From: Idiomarinaceae bacterium
Lineage (GTDB): Bacteria; Pseudomonadota; Gammaproteobacteria; Enterobacterales; Alteromonadaceae
Length of the DNA: 64,000 nucleotides
Assembly (NCBI GenBank): GCA_002685255.1
Contig: NYWU01000033.1
Span: 124,001-188,000 of the forward strand
Direction of reading: 5' to 3'
This document shows positions 9,346 to 18,935 of the stretch, piece after piece. The notes beneath the pieces were generated by a model. The model was given only the letters and a program-made list of their open reading frames with translations, ran no database searches and had not been told where the DNA came from. Made by a program: the position numbers and the translations under genes. Numbering within the stretch: position 1 is the first letter of the stretch; the number at the start of each line of letters is the position of its first letter.

Positions 9346-10743
9346 ATGAGCCCGGTGCTAACGCAAGAGTACGCCAAAACATTCCCTAACTTGGTCAGTG
9401 CGCATAACATTGTGCCGCTGGAAGGGCCGCGCCTGGCGCTGTTCAATCAGCCACTCGCCAATCAACTCGGAGTCAAAGCCGCGGATATCAATGTACTCCG
9501 CGAGTGGTGTTTAGGTAATCCCCCGACATCAGGACACGCGCAAAAGTATGTGGGTCATCAGTTTGGTGTCTTTAATCCGGATTTAGGTGATGGGCGCGGT
9601 GTCCTACTGGGAGAAATAGAGGATGAACAAGCACAAATCTGGGATTTACATTTAAAGGGTGCAGGACCCACCGCTTATAGTCGGGGCGGCGATGGCCGTG
9701 CTGTTCTTCGATCCAGTTTACGTGAGTATTTTGCCAGTGAAACACTGAATCATTGGGGGATTGCTACAACCCGTGCGTTGGCGCTAGTCAGTTCACAACA
9801 GGGTGTACAGCGTGAGCGCTTGGAGCCGGGTGCCATGTTGACGCGCGTTGCGAAAACGCATGTACGATTTGGTCACTTTGAATACTGTTACAGCCAACGC
9901 TTGGTCACTGAACAAAAGCAGCTTTGGCAACATGTAATGCAGCGTTGCTGGCCACAGTTAACAGACGCTGAGCCGATTGAGCAATTCCGTGCGGTGGTTA
10001 AGGCAACCGCTGAAATGATTGCTGACTGGCAAGCGTTTGGTTTTATCCATGGTGTGATGAATACAGACAATATGAGTATATGTGGTGACACCTTTGATTT
10101 TGGTCCTTATACGGTGTTTGATACGTTTATTCCGCAACAAATTTTTAATCACACCGATCACCGCGGCCGCTATAGCTTTCTGCGACAACCGAGTGTTGGG
10201 TTATGGAATTTGCAACGACTGAGCCAAGCGCTGTCACTGATATTTCCAGTCGATGCATTGGCGCCGGTTTTAAATGAGTACGAAGACTTCTTACAACAGC
10301 GTTATCTTGGGCGTATGAGAAAACGCTTAGGTCTTATGCACGGTGATGACTCAGTTGCGTTTAAACGGGTCGGAGAGTGGATGGGCTTGATGCAACGTTT
10401 TGAATGGGACTTCCAAGATAGCTTTATTATGTTGCAGGATATAATAAAAGGCGATCGCGCCATGCCAGACGATGATCTATTTAAAGATTGGTATGAGTGT
10501 TACATGGCCGATAACGACCAACAGCCACAACTCGGAGTCATGGAAACGACCAACCCGCGTGTCTCGTTACGTAACCATCATCTAGCGCAGGTGATTGCTC
10601 AGGCAGAGCAGGGTGAATGGACAGCCGCACAGAGCTACCTGGGGGCACTTACTGGGCAGTCGCTAAGTGCCGATGAACTGAGCTATTGGCAGCAACCGCC
10701 AAACAGTAACGAGCAGGTTACATCACTTTCGTGTTCCAGCTAG
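9346..10743 (+). CDS. selO: Protein adenylyltransferase SelO (YdiU family pseudokinase)
   Basis: The 465-residue protein matches the SelO/YdiU family over its length: GRGVLLGE, LHLKGAGPTAYSRGGDGRAVLRSS, GVMNTDNMSI, DFGPYTVFD and the C-terminal NPRVSLRNH segment. SelO has a protein-kinase fold with flipped ATP and transfers AMP to Ser, Thr or Tyr of target proteins, with a proposed role in redox stress. Some family members have a selenocysteine near the C-terminus; here the frame ends SCSS followed by TAG, so the residue is an ordinary Cys as in E. coli. An AGAGGAG ribosome-binding site precedes the ATG by a few bases. No functional partner is adjacent. Confidence 0.95.
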   Translation: MSPVLTQEYAKTFPNLVSAHNIVPLEGPRLALFNQPLANQLGVKAADINVLREWCLGNPPTSGHAQKYVGHQFGVFNPDLGDGRGVLLGEIEDEQAQIWDLHLKGAGPTAYSRGGDGRAVLRSSLREYFASETLNHWGIATTRALALVSSQQGVQRERLEPGAMLTRVAKTHVRFGHFEYCYSQRLVTEQKQLWQHVMQRCWPQLTDAEPIEQFRAVVKATAEMIADWQAFGFIHGVMNTDNMSICGDTFDFGPYTVFDTFIPQQIFNHTDHRGRYSFLRQPSVGLWNLQRLSQALSLIFPVDALAPVLNEYEDFLQQRYLGRMRKRLGLMHGDDSVAFKRVGEWMGLMQRFEWDFQDSFIMLQDIIKGDRAMPDDDLFKDWYECYMADNDQQPQLGVMETTNPRVSLRNHHLAQVIAQAEQGEWTAAQSYLGALTGQSLSADELSYWQQPPNSNEQVTSLSCSS

Positions 10744-10809
10744 TACCGACATTGCGATTTACCCTGGGATAGGACACAATCAAGAGACTTCATTAAAGGA
10801 ATGTGAGTG

Positions 10810-11316
10810 ATGAAAAAGTTAATGTTGTTAGGTGTGGCAAGTGCATTTAGTTTTGGTGCGCTTGCGCAACAGTGGTCGGTACCTGCACCACAAGATTTTG
10901 ACCAAGGCTATGTGTGTCTGGATGGCGTTAAACAACCCATTCAGGTCGAGTTCGCCGATAGTGTGGCACAGCAAGCGCGAGGTCTGATGCAGCGCACTGA
11001 ACTGGGGGAATACTCGGGTATGTTATTTCGATACCCGAACCAGCGACCCGGGGGGTCGGGCTTTTGGATGTATCAAACCCTCATTCCGCTCGATATAGCC
11101 TATTTAGCAAACGACGGCAGTATTGTAAAAACCTTCACCATGATGCCGTGTGGCAGTGATGATCCGCGTCAGTGTCGCAGTTACGCACCGGGTAAACCCT
11201 ATCATGATGTACTGGAACTCAATGCAGGTTTTTTAGCAAAGCACGATATCCGAATCGGTGATCACGTGCGTGTGAATCCGCCGCTCAACGACAACGAGCA
11301 GTGTCATAATAACTAA
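10810..11316 (+). CDS. DUF192 family exported protein
   Basis: The protein (about 168 residues) starts with a Sec signal peptide (MKKLMLLGVASAFSFGALAQ, cleavage likely after ALA). The mature part is a DUF192 domain with the typical order RGLMQRTEL, GMLFRYP, FWMYQTLIPLDIAYL and a C-terminal VLELNAGF segment. An insertion with two cysteines (MPCGSDDPRQCRSY) is the usual family feature. No biochemical role is established for DUF192. A GTG three bases upstream could also be the start; the ATG is chosen by spacing to AAAGGA. The M28 peptidase gene follows after 13 bases, so both are probably exported products of one operon. Confidence 0.85.
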   Translation: MKKLMLLGVASAFSFGALAQQWSVPAPQDFDQGYVCLDGVKQPIQVEFADSVAQQARGLMQRTELGEYSGMLFRYPNQRPGGSGFWMYQTLIPLDIAYLANDGSIVKTFTMMPCGSDDPRQCRSYAPGKPYHDVLELNAGFLAKHDIRIGDHVRVNPPLNDNEQCHNN

Positions 11317-11329
11317 AAGGGGAGAAGCG

Positions 11330-13021
11330 ATGAAACCACTTATCATCAGTGCGGTCGCATTAGCCGTGCTCACGGCGTGTGGTCCGCAGCAGTCACAAGA
11401 TAAGACAGCAACGGAACAAACCAGCGCTGACAAACAGCCCGCTGACCTGAAAGGTTCAGCATTTAATCCAAACTTCCGCGACTATCTCAAAACCATTTCT
11501 TCTGACGAGTTTGAAGGGCGTGAGCCTGCCTCAGCAGGGGAAGAGAAAGTCGTATCCTTTATCGAAAACCACTTCCGCGAGTGGGGGCTAAAGCCAATCG
11601 ATAAAGAAAACGATAGCTATCGTCAGCCGTTTCCATTGGTAAAAATCATGCCGTACAAGGTCAGTGACATGACGTTCAGCGGTGATAACGCGCCAGAGAC
11701 TATGAAGTATCGTACTGAGATGATGGCGTGGACTATGCAGGTTACTGAAGAAGTGGACCTCAGTGATAGCGAAATGGTGTTTGTGGGTTACGGTATCGTC
11801 GCGCCTGAATATGACTGGAATGATTATGAGGGACTCGACGTTGAAGGCAAAACCGTGGTGATGTTCGTCAATGATCCCGGTTACGCGACGCAAGATCCTG
11901 AGCTGTTTAACGGCAATGCGATGACGTACTACGGCCGTTGGACGTATAAATATGAAGAGGCCGCTCGTCAAGGTGCTGCCGGCGCGTTAATCATTCATGA
12001 AACAGGTCCCGCGGGATACGGTTGGGGTGTTGTCGCTGGGGGCTCGCCTGTACGTTTCGATCTGAAACGTGAGAACAACAATATGAACCGTGCCAAAGTC
12101 GAGGGTTGGATCACTAAAGACAGCGCAGAAGGTTTATTTGCCAAACAAGGCATGACACTTGAAGAAGCGCGTAAAAAAGCGCTGAGCGAGGATTTTGAAG
12201 CGATGCCACTTAATGCGCAAGCATCGGTATCGGTTAAGAATAAATTTGAGTTCTTAGACACCAATAATGTTGTAGGTTACATCGAGGGTACGAAATACCC
12301 AGAAGAACACGTGATTTACATGGCGCACCACGATCACCTCGGTACCGACCCAGTGCGTGAAGATGACCCTATTTACAATGGTGCGCAGGATAATGCATCA
12401 GGTACAGCCGGCTTATTGGCGATAGCCGAGAAGTTTGCACAGCAGCCAGCGCCGGAGCGTTCTATTGTATTTGCTGCCGTCGGTGCTGAGGAAAGCGGCT
12501 TATTAGGTTCAGCTTGGTATGCCGATCATCCATTGTTCCCCCTTGCAAAAGCAGTTGGTGGCATCAATATGGATGTAATGAACGTTTATGGACCGATGAA
12601 AGATCTCGTGGTGATTGGTTACGGTAACTCAGAAATGGATGAGTATGTGAAGCCATTTATTGAGGAACAAAATCGTTATTTAACACCGAATCCAACACCT
12701 GAAGCGGGCTTCTTCTATCGCTCAGATCACTTTAACTTAGCGAAAAAAGGCGTACCCATGTTGTATGCTGAAGGTGGCAATGACCACATCACGAAAGGTA
12801 AAGAGTGGACTGAGGAACAACGTGCTAAATACGTTGCTGAGGCTTATCACAAGCCGGCCGATGAGTACGACCCTGAGTGGGACTTACGCGGTACGCAACA
12901 AGATTTATCTGCGTTTTACCAGCTGGGACGTTCGCTGGCGAATTCTCGCGACTGGCCGCAATGGGCCGAGGGCAATGAGTTCGAAGCAGTACGCAAAGAA
13001 ACCGAAGAGCAGCGTAAGTAA
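11330..13021 (+). CDS. M28-family zinc aminopeptidase, lipoprotein with PA domain
   Basis: The 563-residue protein begins with a lipoprotein signal (lipobox LTAC, Cys17). The mature chain has a protease-associated (PA) domain inserted around residues 140-300 (GYGIVAPEYDWNDYEG, GAAGALIIHE) and an M28 catalytic domain with the expected metal ligands in order: HHDHLG, an Asp in GAQDNASG, the Glu pair in GAEESGLLGS, an Asp in NMDVMN, and the late His in YRSDHFNLA. Such enzymes release N-terminal residues from peptides in the envelope, consistent with growth on protein-derived nutrients. An AAAAGGGGAG ribosome-binding site supports the start. It follows the DUF192 gene closely. Confidence 0.93.
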   Translation: MKPLIISAVALAVLTACGPQQSQDKTATEQTSADKQPADLKGSAFNPNFRDYLKTISSDEFEGREPASAGEEKVVSFIENHFREWGLKPIDKENDSYRQPFPLVKIMPYKVSDMTFSGDNAPETMKYRTEMMAWTMQVTEEVDLSDSEMVFVGYGIVAPEYDWNDYEGLDVEGKTVVMFVNDPGYATQDPELFNGNAMTYYGRWTYKYEEAARQGAAGALIIHETGPAGYGWGVVAGGSPVRFDLKRENNNMNRAKVEGWITKDSAEGLFAKQGMTLEEARKKALSEDFEAMPLNAQASVSVKNKFEFLDTNNVVGYIEGTKYPEEHVIYMAHHDHLGTDPVREDDPIYNGAQDNASGTAGLLAIAEKFAQQPAPERSIVFAAVGAEESGLLGSAWYADHPLFPLAKAVGGINMDVMNVYGPMKDLVVIGYGNSEMDEYVKPFIEEQNRYLTPNPTPEAGFFYRSDHFNLAKKGVPMLYAEGGNDHITKGKEWTEEQRAKYVAEAYHKPADEYDPEWDLRGTQQDLSAFYQLGRSLANSRDWPQWAEGNEFEAVRKETEEQRK

Positions 13022-13087
13022 TCTGTTTGCAGGCGGAACGGATTGTTAACGGTGTTGTCCTAATTAGTAGAGGATTGAGGAGTACCT

Positions 13088-13432
13088 ATGAATCAGTACA
13101 AAAACCGAATCTATGTCCGCCAAGCAAATTCGGGCGGTAGCATTTTGGGTCGAATACTCGGTGTAATAATGCTACTCGCCATTGTCGGTTTCTCGATTGC
13201 CTTTGGCTTAATCGTGCTTGCCGTGGGCTTTGTGTTGTTGATACCTGTGATGTGGAAGCAACGCCATGCAATTAAACAAATGTGGCAAATGCGGAAGCAA
13301 GCGAAGCAGCAATTTGAGCAACAACGGCAGGCTCAGCAGGACGCTGAGCGCCACTATACTGAACGCGGTAGTGAAGGTTCAGTCATTGATGGTGAGTATA
13401 AAGATTTATCGGACCGCAACGATAAGTCATAG
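13088..13432 (+). CDS. Small membrane protein with basic coiled-coil tail, unknown function
   Basis: The 114-residue product has an 18-residue polar N-terminus, one long or hairpin hydrophobic segment (residues ~22-54, LGRILGVIMLLAIVGFSIAF onward) and a Lys/Gln/Arg-rich region (residues 57-90, KQRHAIKQMWQMRKQAKQQF) that should form a cytoplasmic helix or coiled coil. The end is acidic and polar. I do not recognise a named family. A GAGGAG lies just upstream of the ATG. It follows the M28 peptidase gene by 66 bases and is followed by a clear bidirectional terminator. Confidence 0.65.
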   Translation: MNQYKNRIYVRQANSGGSILGRILGVIMLLAIVGFSIAFGLIVLAVGFVLLIPVMWKQRHAIKQMWQMRKQAKQQFEQQRQAQQDAERHYTERGSEGSVIDGEYKDLSDRNDKS

Positions 13433-13442
13433 TTTTTAATTT

Positions 13443-13479
13443 AAAAAAAAGCCCAGCTGTTTAACAGCTGGGCTTTTTT
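13443..13479. terminator. Bidirectional rho-independent terminator
   Basis: A perfect inverted repeat (GCCCAGCTGTT / AACAGCTGGGC, 13451-13461 and 13463-13473) is flanked by eight A residues on the left and six T residues on the right. It sits between the convergent small membrane-protein gene and the efflux-pump gene and can terminate both. Confidence 0.92.
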
Positions 13480-13493
13480 GTATCTTAGGGTTA

Positions 13494-16400
13494 TTACTCT
13501 TCTTGTTGCTTAGGTGGGAATACCTTGCGCACAGTGTAGAAGAATAATGGTACGAAGAAGATGGCCAGTATCGTACCACCTAGCATACCCCCGATGACAC
13601 TCGTACCGATGGCATTGCGGCTCGCAGCACCTGCGCCAGAGCTGAGCGCCAACGGCATGACACCGAATATAAATGCGAGTGATGTCATAAGTATCGGACG
13701 CAGACGTAAGCGAACCGCTTCAAGTGTCGCCTCTAACAAGTCTTTGCCTTGCTCTTGCAAGTCTTTGGCGAACTCAACAATCAAAATCGCGTTACGTGCT
13801 GAAACACCAACCGTCGTCAACAAGCCAACTTGGAAGTAAACGTCGTTTTGAATACCGCGCAACATCGTTGCGATAACGGCACCCAGAATACCCAACGGTA
13901 CCACCAACATGACAGAGAATGGAATAGACCAACTCTCGTACAGTGCGGCTAAGCACAGGAATACGACAAAAATCGAAATCGTATACAGAATAGGGGCAAA
14001 GTCACCCGACTGCTGCTCCTGCAAAGACGTACCCGTCCATTCATAGCCAATGCCGTTGGGGAGTTTACTGATCAATTGCTCCATCGCCATCATGGCCTCA
14101 CCGGACGAGTAGCCTGCCGCTGCTTGACCTTGGATCTCCATCGCCGAGACCCCGTTGTAGCTTTCAATACGCTGAGGACCATAGGTCCATTCCCAGCTAG
14201 CAAAAGAGCTAAACGGCACCATGTCTCCCTGGTTGTTGCGGACATACCATTCGCTCACGTCTTCTGGCAACATGCGCGCATCGGCTTCACCTTGCAAGTA
14301 GACGCGCTTAACGCGACCACGATCCATAAAGTCGTTGATATAAGACGAACCCCAGGCCGCACTGAGCGTGTTGTTAATGTTCTCAATGGTGAGACCTAGC
14401 GCTGTGGCTTTCTCATAATCCACATCCACTTTAAGCTGCGGAGCATCTTCCAAGCCATTTGGACGCACCTGTTCCAACATCGGGTTTTGTGCCGCCATGC
14501 CGAGCAGTTGATTACGCGCATCCAATAACGCTTGGTGACCTAAGTTACCGCGATCCTGTAAGTACAGGTTGAAACCTGTTGCCGTTCCCAATTCAGGAAT
14601 AGGCGGCAGATTGAACGCAAAGATCATGGCTTCTTTAACGCTGGCAAAGAAACCAAATGCACGACCAATCACATCCGTCACGTCTTGGCTTTCGTTACGC
14701 TCACCCCAGTCTTTCAAACGAACGAACGCAATACCGTTGTTTTGACTACGACCTGAGAAACTAAAACCAACCACCGAGAATACCGACTGGACGGCCTCTT
14801 CTTCGTTGAGGTAGTAGTTTTCGATGCGGTCCATCACAGCAACCGACTGCTCCATGGTAGAACCAACCGGTAATTGCATCTGGGTGAGGAATACACCACG
14901 GTCTTCATCAGGTAAGAATGCCGATGGTAGGCGAGTAAACAAGAACGCCAGCACGGCAACTAAGCCAAGATAAAGAATACCAACACGGATGCTGCGGCGC
15001 AGAATGCCATGTACACTGTCGCGGTATTTGATGGTGGCTTTTTGTAATGTGCGATTAAACCAGCCTAAGGGCCCCCAACCGCCATTCTCTTTCTTCTTCA
15101 CCGGTTTGAGCAAGGTCGCGCACAACGCCGGTGAGAAGATAATAGCAACCAGCACTGATAGACCCATTGACGTGATGATGGTCAATGAGAACTGACGATA
15201 AACCGCGCCCGTGGCACCTGGGAAAAACGCCATCGGCGCAAATACCGCAGCCATGACGACACCGATTGCCACCAAGGCGCCGGTGATTTGGCCCATTGAT
15301 TTGATCGTTGCTTCTTTTGGGGAAAGACCTTCCTCAGACATCAGTCGCTCGACGTTTTCGACGACAACGATAGCGTCATCGACTAAAAGGCCTATCGAGA
15401 GCACCATGCCGAACATAGTCAAGGTATTAATAGAGAAGCCTGCGACAGCCATAACGCCCATGGTACCTAAAATAACCACTGGAATCGCAAGGGTAGGAAT
15501 GAGGGTCGCCCGTAAGTTCTGCAAGAAAACAAACATCAATACGAACACGAGAATAATGGCTTCAATCAGTACCCGAGCCACTTCGCTTATCGAGATCTTA
15601 ATAAACGGTGTGGTGTCGTAGGCGGTTACCATTTTCATCCCATCAGGGAAGTAGGGCTCTAATTCATCAACCGTTTGTTTCACGGCTTCAGCCGTCGCCA
15701 AAGCGTTAGCCCCAGTTTGTAACTGGATCGCAAGGCCCGTCGCTGGCTTACCATTATAGTTCGCTTGAATGGCATAATTTTCTGCGCCGAGTTCAACACG
15801 CGCGACATCTTTCAAGCGCACTTGCGACCCGTCAGGTAGCACTTTAAGCAATATGTTTTCAAACTGGTCTGGTTCAGACATACGCGTCTGCGCAATGATC
15901 GTTGCGTTTAGTCGTTGTCCTTCCACGGCAGGTGCGCCACCTAATTGGCCCGCGGCTACCTGAGCGTTTTGCGCACGAATCGCAGACTGTAACTCTGCGA
16001 TAGTCATATTGTAGTTAACTAACGCATCAGGTTTAACCCAAATACGCATTGCATAAGGCGCACCAAAGATTTGCACGTTACCTACACCCTCAGTCCGAGA
16101 CACGGCATCTTGGACATTAGAGGCGAGGTAATCACTCAAGTCTGTTTGTTCATAACGGTCATCTTCAGCCACCATCGCTAAGACCATCAGGAATGAGCTG
16201 CTGGATTTACTGACAGTAATACCTTGTTGCTGTACTTCTTGAGGCAACTGCGGTGTGGCTTGAGAAAGCTTATTCTGCACTTGCACCTGTGCAATATCCG
16301 GATCGGTACCCGAGGCAAAGGTTAAGCTGACGGTTGCGCTACCGGCGTTACTTTGTGATGAGAAGTACAGCAGGTTATCAACGCCTGTCATATTTTGCTC

Positions 16401-16595
16401 AATCACCTTAGTCACCGTGTTTGAGACGGTTTCAGCATTGGCGCCTGGGTAGTTGACCTGAATTTCTACTGCCGGTGGTGCAATGGTTGGATATTGCGCG
16501 ATAGGGAGCTGGATCAACGAGATCGTCCCTGCGAGCATTACCAATATTGCAATCACCCAAGCAAATATGGGTCGATTAATAAAAAACTTGGCCAT
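13494..16595 (-). CDS. RND multidrug efflux pump inner-membrane subunit (AcrB/MexB type)
   Basis: The 1033-residue protein has the full HAE1-family RND layout: N-terminal [17 protein letters not shown], two large periplasmic loops, twelve predicted membrane helices and the TM4 proton-relay pair in [16 protein letters not shown]. The length is that of AcrB, MexB and relatives. As a homotrimer it uses the proton gradient to export drugs, detergents and other amphiphiles through an outer-membrane channel. The periplasmic adaptor gene lies immediately upstream (12-base gap) in the same operon. No TolC/OprM-type channel gene is nearby, so the pump probably uses a channel encoded elsewhere. Transcription should be controlled at the operator found upstream of the adaptor gene. 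Confidence 0.96.
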   Translation of the reverse strand: MAKFFINRPIFAWVIAILVMLAGTISLIQLPIAQYPTIAPPAVEIQVNYPGANAETVSNTVTKVIEQNMTGVDNLLYFSSQSNAGSATVSLTFASGTDPDIAQVQVQNKLSQATPQLPQEVQQQGITVSKSSSSFLMVLAMVAEDDRYEQTDLSDYLASNVQDAVSRTEGVGNVQIFGAPYAMRIWVKPDALVNYNMTIAELQSAIRAQNAQVAAGQLGGAPAVEGQRLNATIIAQTRMSEPDQFENILLKVLPDGSQVRLKDVARVELGAENYAIQANYNGKPATGLAIQLQTGANALATAEAVKQTVDELEPYFPDGMKMVTAYDTTPFIKISISEVARVLIEAIILVFVLMFVFLQNLRATLIPTLAIPVVILGTMGVMAVAGFSINTLTMFGMVLSIGLLVDDAIVVVENVERLMSEEGLSPKEATIKSMGQITGALVAIGVVMAAVFAPMAFFPGATGAVYRQFSLTIITSMGLSVLVAIIFSPALCATLLKPVKKKENGGWGPLGWFNRTLQKATIKYRDSVHGILRRSIRVGILYLGLVAVLAFLFTRLPSAFLPDEDRGVFLTQMQLPVGSTMEQSVAVMDRIENYYLNEEEAVQSVFSVVGFSFSGRSQNNGIAFVRLKDWGERNESQDVTDVIGRAFGFFASVKEAMIFAFNLPPIPELGTATGFNLYLQDRGNLGHQALLDARNQLLGMAAQNPMLEQVRPNGLEDAPQLKVDVDYEKATALGLTIENINNTLSAAWGSSYINDFMDRGRVKRVYLQGEADARMLPEDVSEWYVRNNQGDMVPFSSFASWEWTYGPQRIESYNGVSAMEIQGQAAAGYSSGEAMMAMEQLISKLPNGIGYEWTGTSLQEQQSGDFAPILYTISIFVVFLCLAALYESWSIPFSVMLVVPLGILGAVIATMLRGIQNDVYFQVGLLTTVGVSARNAILIVEFAKDLQEQGKDLLEATLEAVRLRLRPILMTSLAFIFGVMPLALSSGAGAASRNAIGTSVIGGMLGGTILAIFFVPLFFYTVRKVFPPKQQEE

Positions 16596-16607
16596 TATGT
16601 CATTCCC

Positions 16608-17768
16608 TTATTTGGAAGCTGGCTGTTGACCTTGTGACACAGTCACTTGTGCACCGGGTCTAATTTTCTGAAGGCCGGCGGTGACGATACGGTCACCTGC
16701 GTTGAGCCCGTCGCTAATTAACCATTCGTTGTCGATGGCACGTGCGGTGGTCACCATACGTTGCTCGACTTTATCTTCATCGTTAATCAGCATGACATAA
16801 GGACGGCCGCGCACGTCGCGTGTAACCGCCTCTTGTGGAATCAAAATAGCGTTATTCAGCGTACCTTCGCTGACTTTTGCGCGCACAAACATGCCTGGAT
16901 ATAAATTATTTTCAGGGTTCGGGAATTCAGCGCGGAGCAAAATAGCGCCGGTGTCTTGGTCAACACTGACCTCAGAGAACAGCAGCTCACCTTGCGTTTG
17001 GTAATCTAAACCGTTCAAACTCAGTGAGACGGGCGCATTACCATTTTTATTCGCCTCAATGCGACCCGATTCAATCTCTGCTTTTAATTCAAGGAATTCT
17101 CGGCTTGATTGATTAATATCCACATAAATTGGATCGAGTTGATTGATGGTCACCAATGGCGTGCTTTGTGAAGCGGTCAGTAAGGCACCTTCAGTCACGT
17201 TGGAACGTCCAACAATACCTGTGATAGGGGCTTTAACTTTGGTGTATTCCAAGTTGATTTTGGCACGTTTAAGCTGAGCTTCTGCTAATGCAAGTGCCGC
17301 TTTGTTTTGTAAGTATGTCGCCTCTGCCGAATCAAATTCATCTTGGCTCACAGCGTTGTCCGCAAGTAGCTCTTTTAGACGCTTTTGACGCAGTTCTGAT
17401 ACTTTTAGTGCGGCTTTAGCGCTTTCAAAATCCGCCTGTGCGCTGGCTACCTCAGCCTGATAAATGGCCGGGTCGATTTGGTACAGTTGCTGACCTTTTT
17501 CAACCTTCGTGCCCTCGACAAACTTACGTTCAAGCAGCACACCGCTGACTTGCGGACGCACTTCGGCTACGCGATAGGCAGAGGTACGGCCCGGCAATTC
17601 ATTTTGAATTTCGACAGACTGTGTTTGGATGGTTAACGCTTCAACCGGTACAGCTTGTTGTTGTCCACCTTGAGCAGCCGCTTGCTGCTCATCACTACAC
17701 CCGTAAAGGGTAGCGGAGGTGAGGGCAACAGCGAGCACCGCTGCAATAGGAGTATTCCGCTTTTTCAT
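16608..17768 (-). CDS. RND efflux periplasmic adaptor lipoprotein (AcrA/MexA type)
   Basis: This 386-residue membrane-fusion protein has a lipoprotein signal with Cys24 in LYGCSDE, then the usual adaptor order: beta-barrel and lipoyl half (EVRPQVSGVLLERKFVEGTKVEKGQQLYQID), an alpha-helical hairpin (residues ~100-170), the second lipoyl half (INLEYTKVKAPITGIVG) and membrane-proximal barrel (YPGMFVRAKV). It links the RND subunit to an outer-membrane channel. It is the first gene of a two-gene operon with the AcrB-type gene 12 bases downstream. The upstream 70 bases hold a strong promoter overlapped by an AcrR-like palindrome. Confidence 0.95.
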   Translation of the reverse strand: MKKRNTPIAAVLAVALTSATLYGCSDEQQAAAQGGQQQAVPVEALTIQTQSVEIQNELPGRTSAYRVAEVRPQVSGVLLERKFVEGTKVEKGQQLYQIDPAIYQAEVASAQADFESAKAALKVSELRQKRLKELLADNAVSQDEFDSAEATYLQNKAALALAEAQLKRAKINLEYTKVKAPITGIVGRSNVTEGALLTASQSTPLVTINQLDPIYVDINQSSREFLELKAEIESGRIEANKNGNAPVSLSLNGLDYQTQGELLFSEVSVDQDTGAILLRAEFPNPENNLYPGMFVRAKVSEGTLNNAILIPQEAVTRDVRGRPYVMLINDEDKVEQRMVTTARAIDNEWLISDGLNAGDRIVTAGLQKIRPGAQVTVSQGQQPASK

Positions 17769-17808
17769 GAACGACCTCTAGTCATAACTATTATCATTTA
17801 ACGTTTTA

Positions 17809-17838
17809 ATTATACATACATACTTGTATGTTTGTAAA
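17809..17838 (-). promoter_or_regulatory. Promoter of the efflux operon with an embedded AcrR-like operator
   Basis: On the minus strand there is a -35 box TTTACA (17833-17838), an 18-base spacer and a perfect -10 TATAAT (17809-17814), 40 bases upstream of the adaptor start codon. A 24-base imperfect palindrome at 17813-17836 (half-sites TACATACATAC and GTATGTTTGTA; 10 of 12 positions symmetric) covers the spacer and overlaps both boxes. It closely resembles the E. coli AcrR operator at the acrAB promoter as I recall it. Binding of a TetR-family repressor here would block RNA polymerase directly. No TetR gene is adjacent. Confidence 0.82.
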
Positions 17839-17839
17839 T

Positions 17840-18850
17840 TTAATATGCGACGGGTAGCACGATCTTGCCGATAGCTTTTCCCGATTCAAGCAACTGGTGC
17901 GCTTGTTTCAGGGTGCTTGCCGACATAGCGTTTAGGCGCGTGCCTTCGGTTGAGCGGATTTGACCGCTATTAATAAGGTCTGATATCTGATTCAAAATAT
18001 CTCGCTGCGCGCTGATGTCCGCGGTCTCAAATAATGAACGGGTATACATAAACTCCCAATGCAAGCTGATGCTTTTTTGTTTAAGCAGTCGAATATCCAA
18101 AGCTTGGTCAGGGTCATCAATGATGCCGATACGTCCTTGTGGTGCGATCACCTCGGTTGCCGTTTCGAAGTAGTCACCGCTGTGAGTTAGCAGGGCAATG
18201 TCGGTGGGTTGTGGCAAGCCATCGAGCTGCTGTTTGATGTCATCATGATGATTAATCACGTAATCAGCACCCAGTTGCTTTACCCATGCCTGAGTTTCTT
18301 CTCGCGATGCGGTAGCGATCACTGTGACATCGGTTAACTGCTTGAGTAACTGAATCATGATCGAACCGACCCCACCAGCGCCACCGAATATAAGCACGCA
18401 ACGCTGGGCGTGGACTGATGGGACGTTTACTTGTAGACGGTCAAAGCTCAGCTCCCAAGCGGTCAATGAAGTTAACGGGAGCGCTGCCGCTGCGAGGTCA
18501 TCAAGTGACTCCGGGGCGTGACCGACAATGCGGTAGTCGACGCAATGATACTCGGCATTGCATCCCGGCTTGCTAATGTCACCCGCATAGAACACACGGT
18601 CACCAATTTCGAAGCCACTTACGTGTTTCCCTTTATTTTCGACAACACCGACAGCATCCCACCCAAGAACTTTATAATCATCGGCTTGTCCAACACGCAT
18701 GCGGATCTTGGTGTCCACAGGATTTACAGCGACGGCGGTTACTTTAATTAACAGTTCGTTGTCACCCACACTTGGCTTGGGGATTTCGATATCAACAAGC
18801 GCCTCTTGTTCGGTGATGGGGAGTGATTGTTTCACGCCTACGGCTCTCAT
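17840..18850 (-). CDS. Zinc-type alcohol dehydrogenase-like/quinone oxidoreductase (MDR family)
   Basis: The 336-residue protein is a medium-chain dehydrogenase/reductase. It shows the N-terminal MRAVGVKQSLPI...NPVDTKIR pattern of the bacterial zinc-binding alcohol dehydrogenase family protein group, the GroES-like domain, and an NAD(P)-binding Rossmann motif (LIFGGAGGVGSIMIQ). The structural zinc-loop cysteines of classical ADHs are not evident, as in quinone oxidoreductases. Substrate unknown. The frame runs up to 18883, but the ATG at 18850 follows an AAGGAG with 7-base spacing and gives the family N-terminus. Its stop lies in the efflux-operon promoter region; it is transcribed towards that operon. 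Confidence 0.88.
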   Translation of the reverse strand: MRAVGVKQSLPITEQEALVDIEIPKPSVGDNELLIKVTAVAVNPVDTKIRMRVGQADDYKVLGWDAVGVVENKGKHVSGFEIGDRVFYAGDISKPGCNAEYHCVDYRIVGHAPESLDDLAAAALPLTSLTAWELSFDRLQVNVPSVHAQRCVLIFGGAGGVGSIMIQLLKQLTDVTVIATASREETQAWVKQLGADYVINHHDDIKQQLDGLPQPTDIALLTHSGDYFETATEVIAPQGRIGIIDDPDQALDIRLLKQKSISLHWEFMYTRSLFETADISAQRDILNQISDLINSGQIRSTEGTRLNAMSASTLKQAHQLLESGKAIGKIVLPVAY

Positions 18851-18935
18851 CTGGTTTCTCCTTTTTGGGTGAGTGTGGTACACAATATGACTATACTACG
18901 TGGATTTTTCATTTTTGATTATTAACGAGAGAATA

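Noticed and set aside
10723-10743. Possible selenocysteine at the end of SelO
   Set aside because: The frame has no in-frame TGA here. It encodes SCSS and stops with TAG, so the position is an ordinary Cys.
15211-15621. 136-codon open frame on the plus strand inside the efflux pump gene
   Set aside because: It is antisense to conserved RND coding sequence and has the Ile/Thr/Ser-rich composition of a shadow frame.
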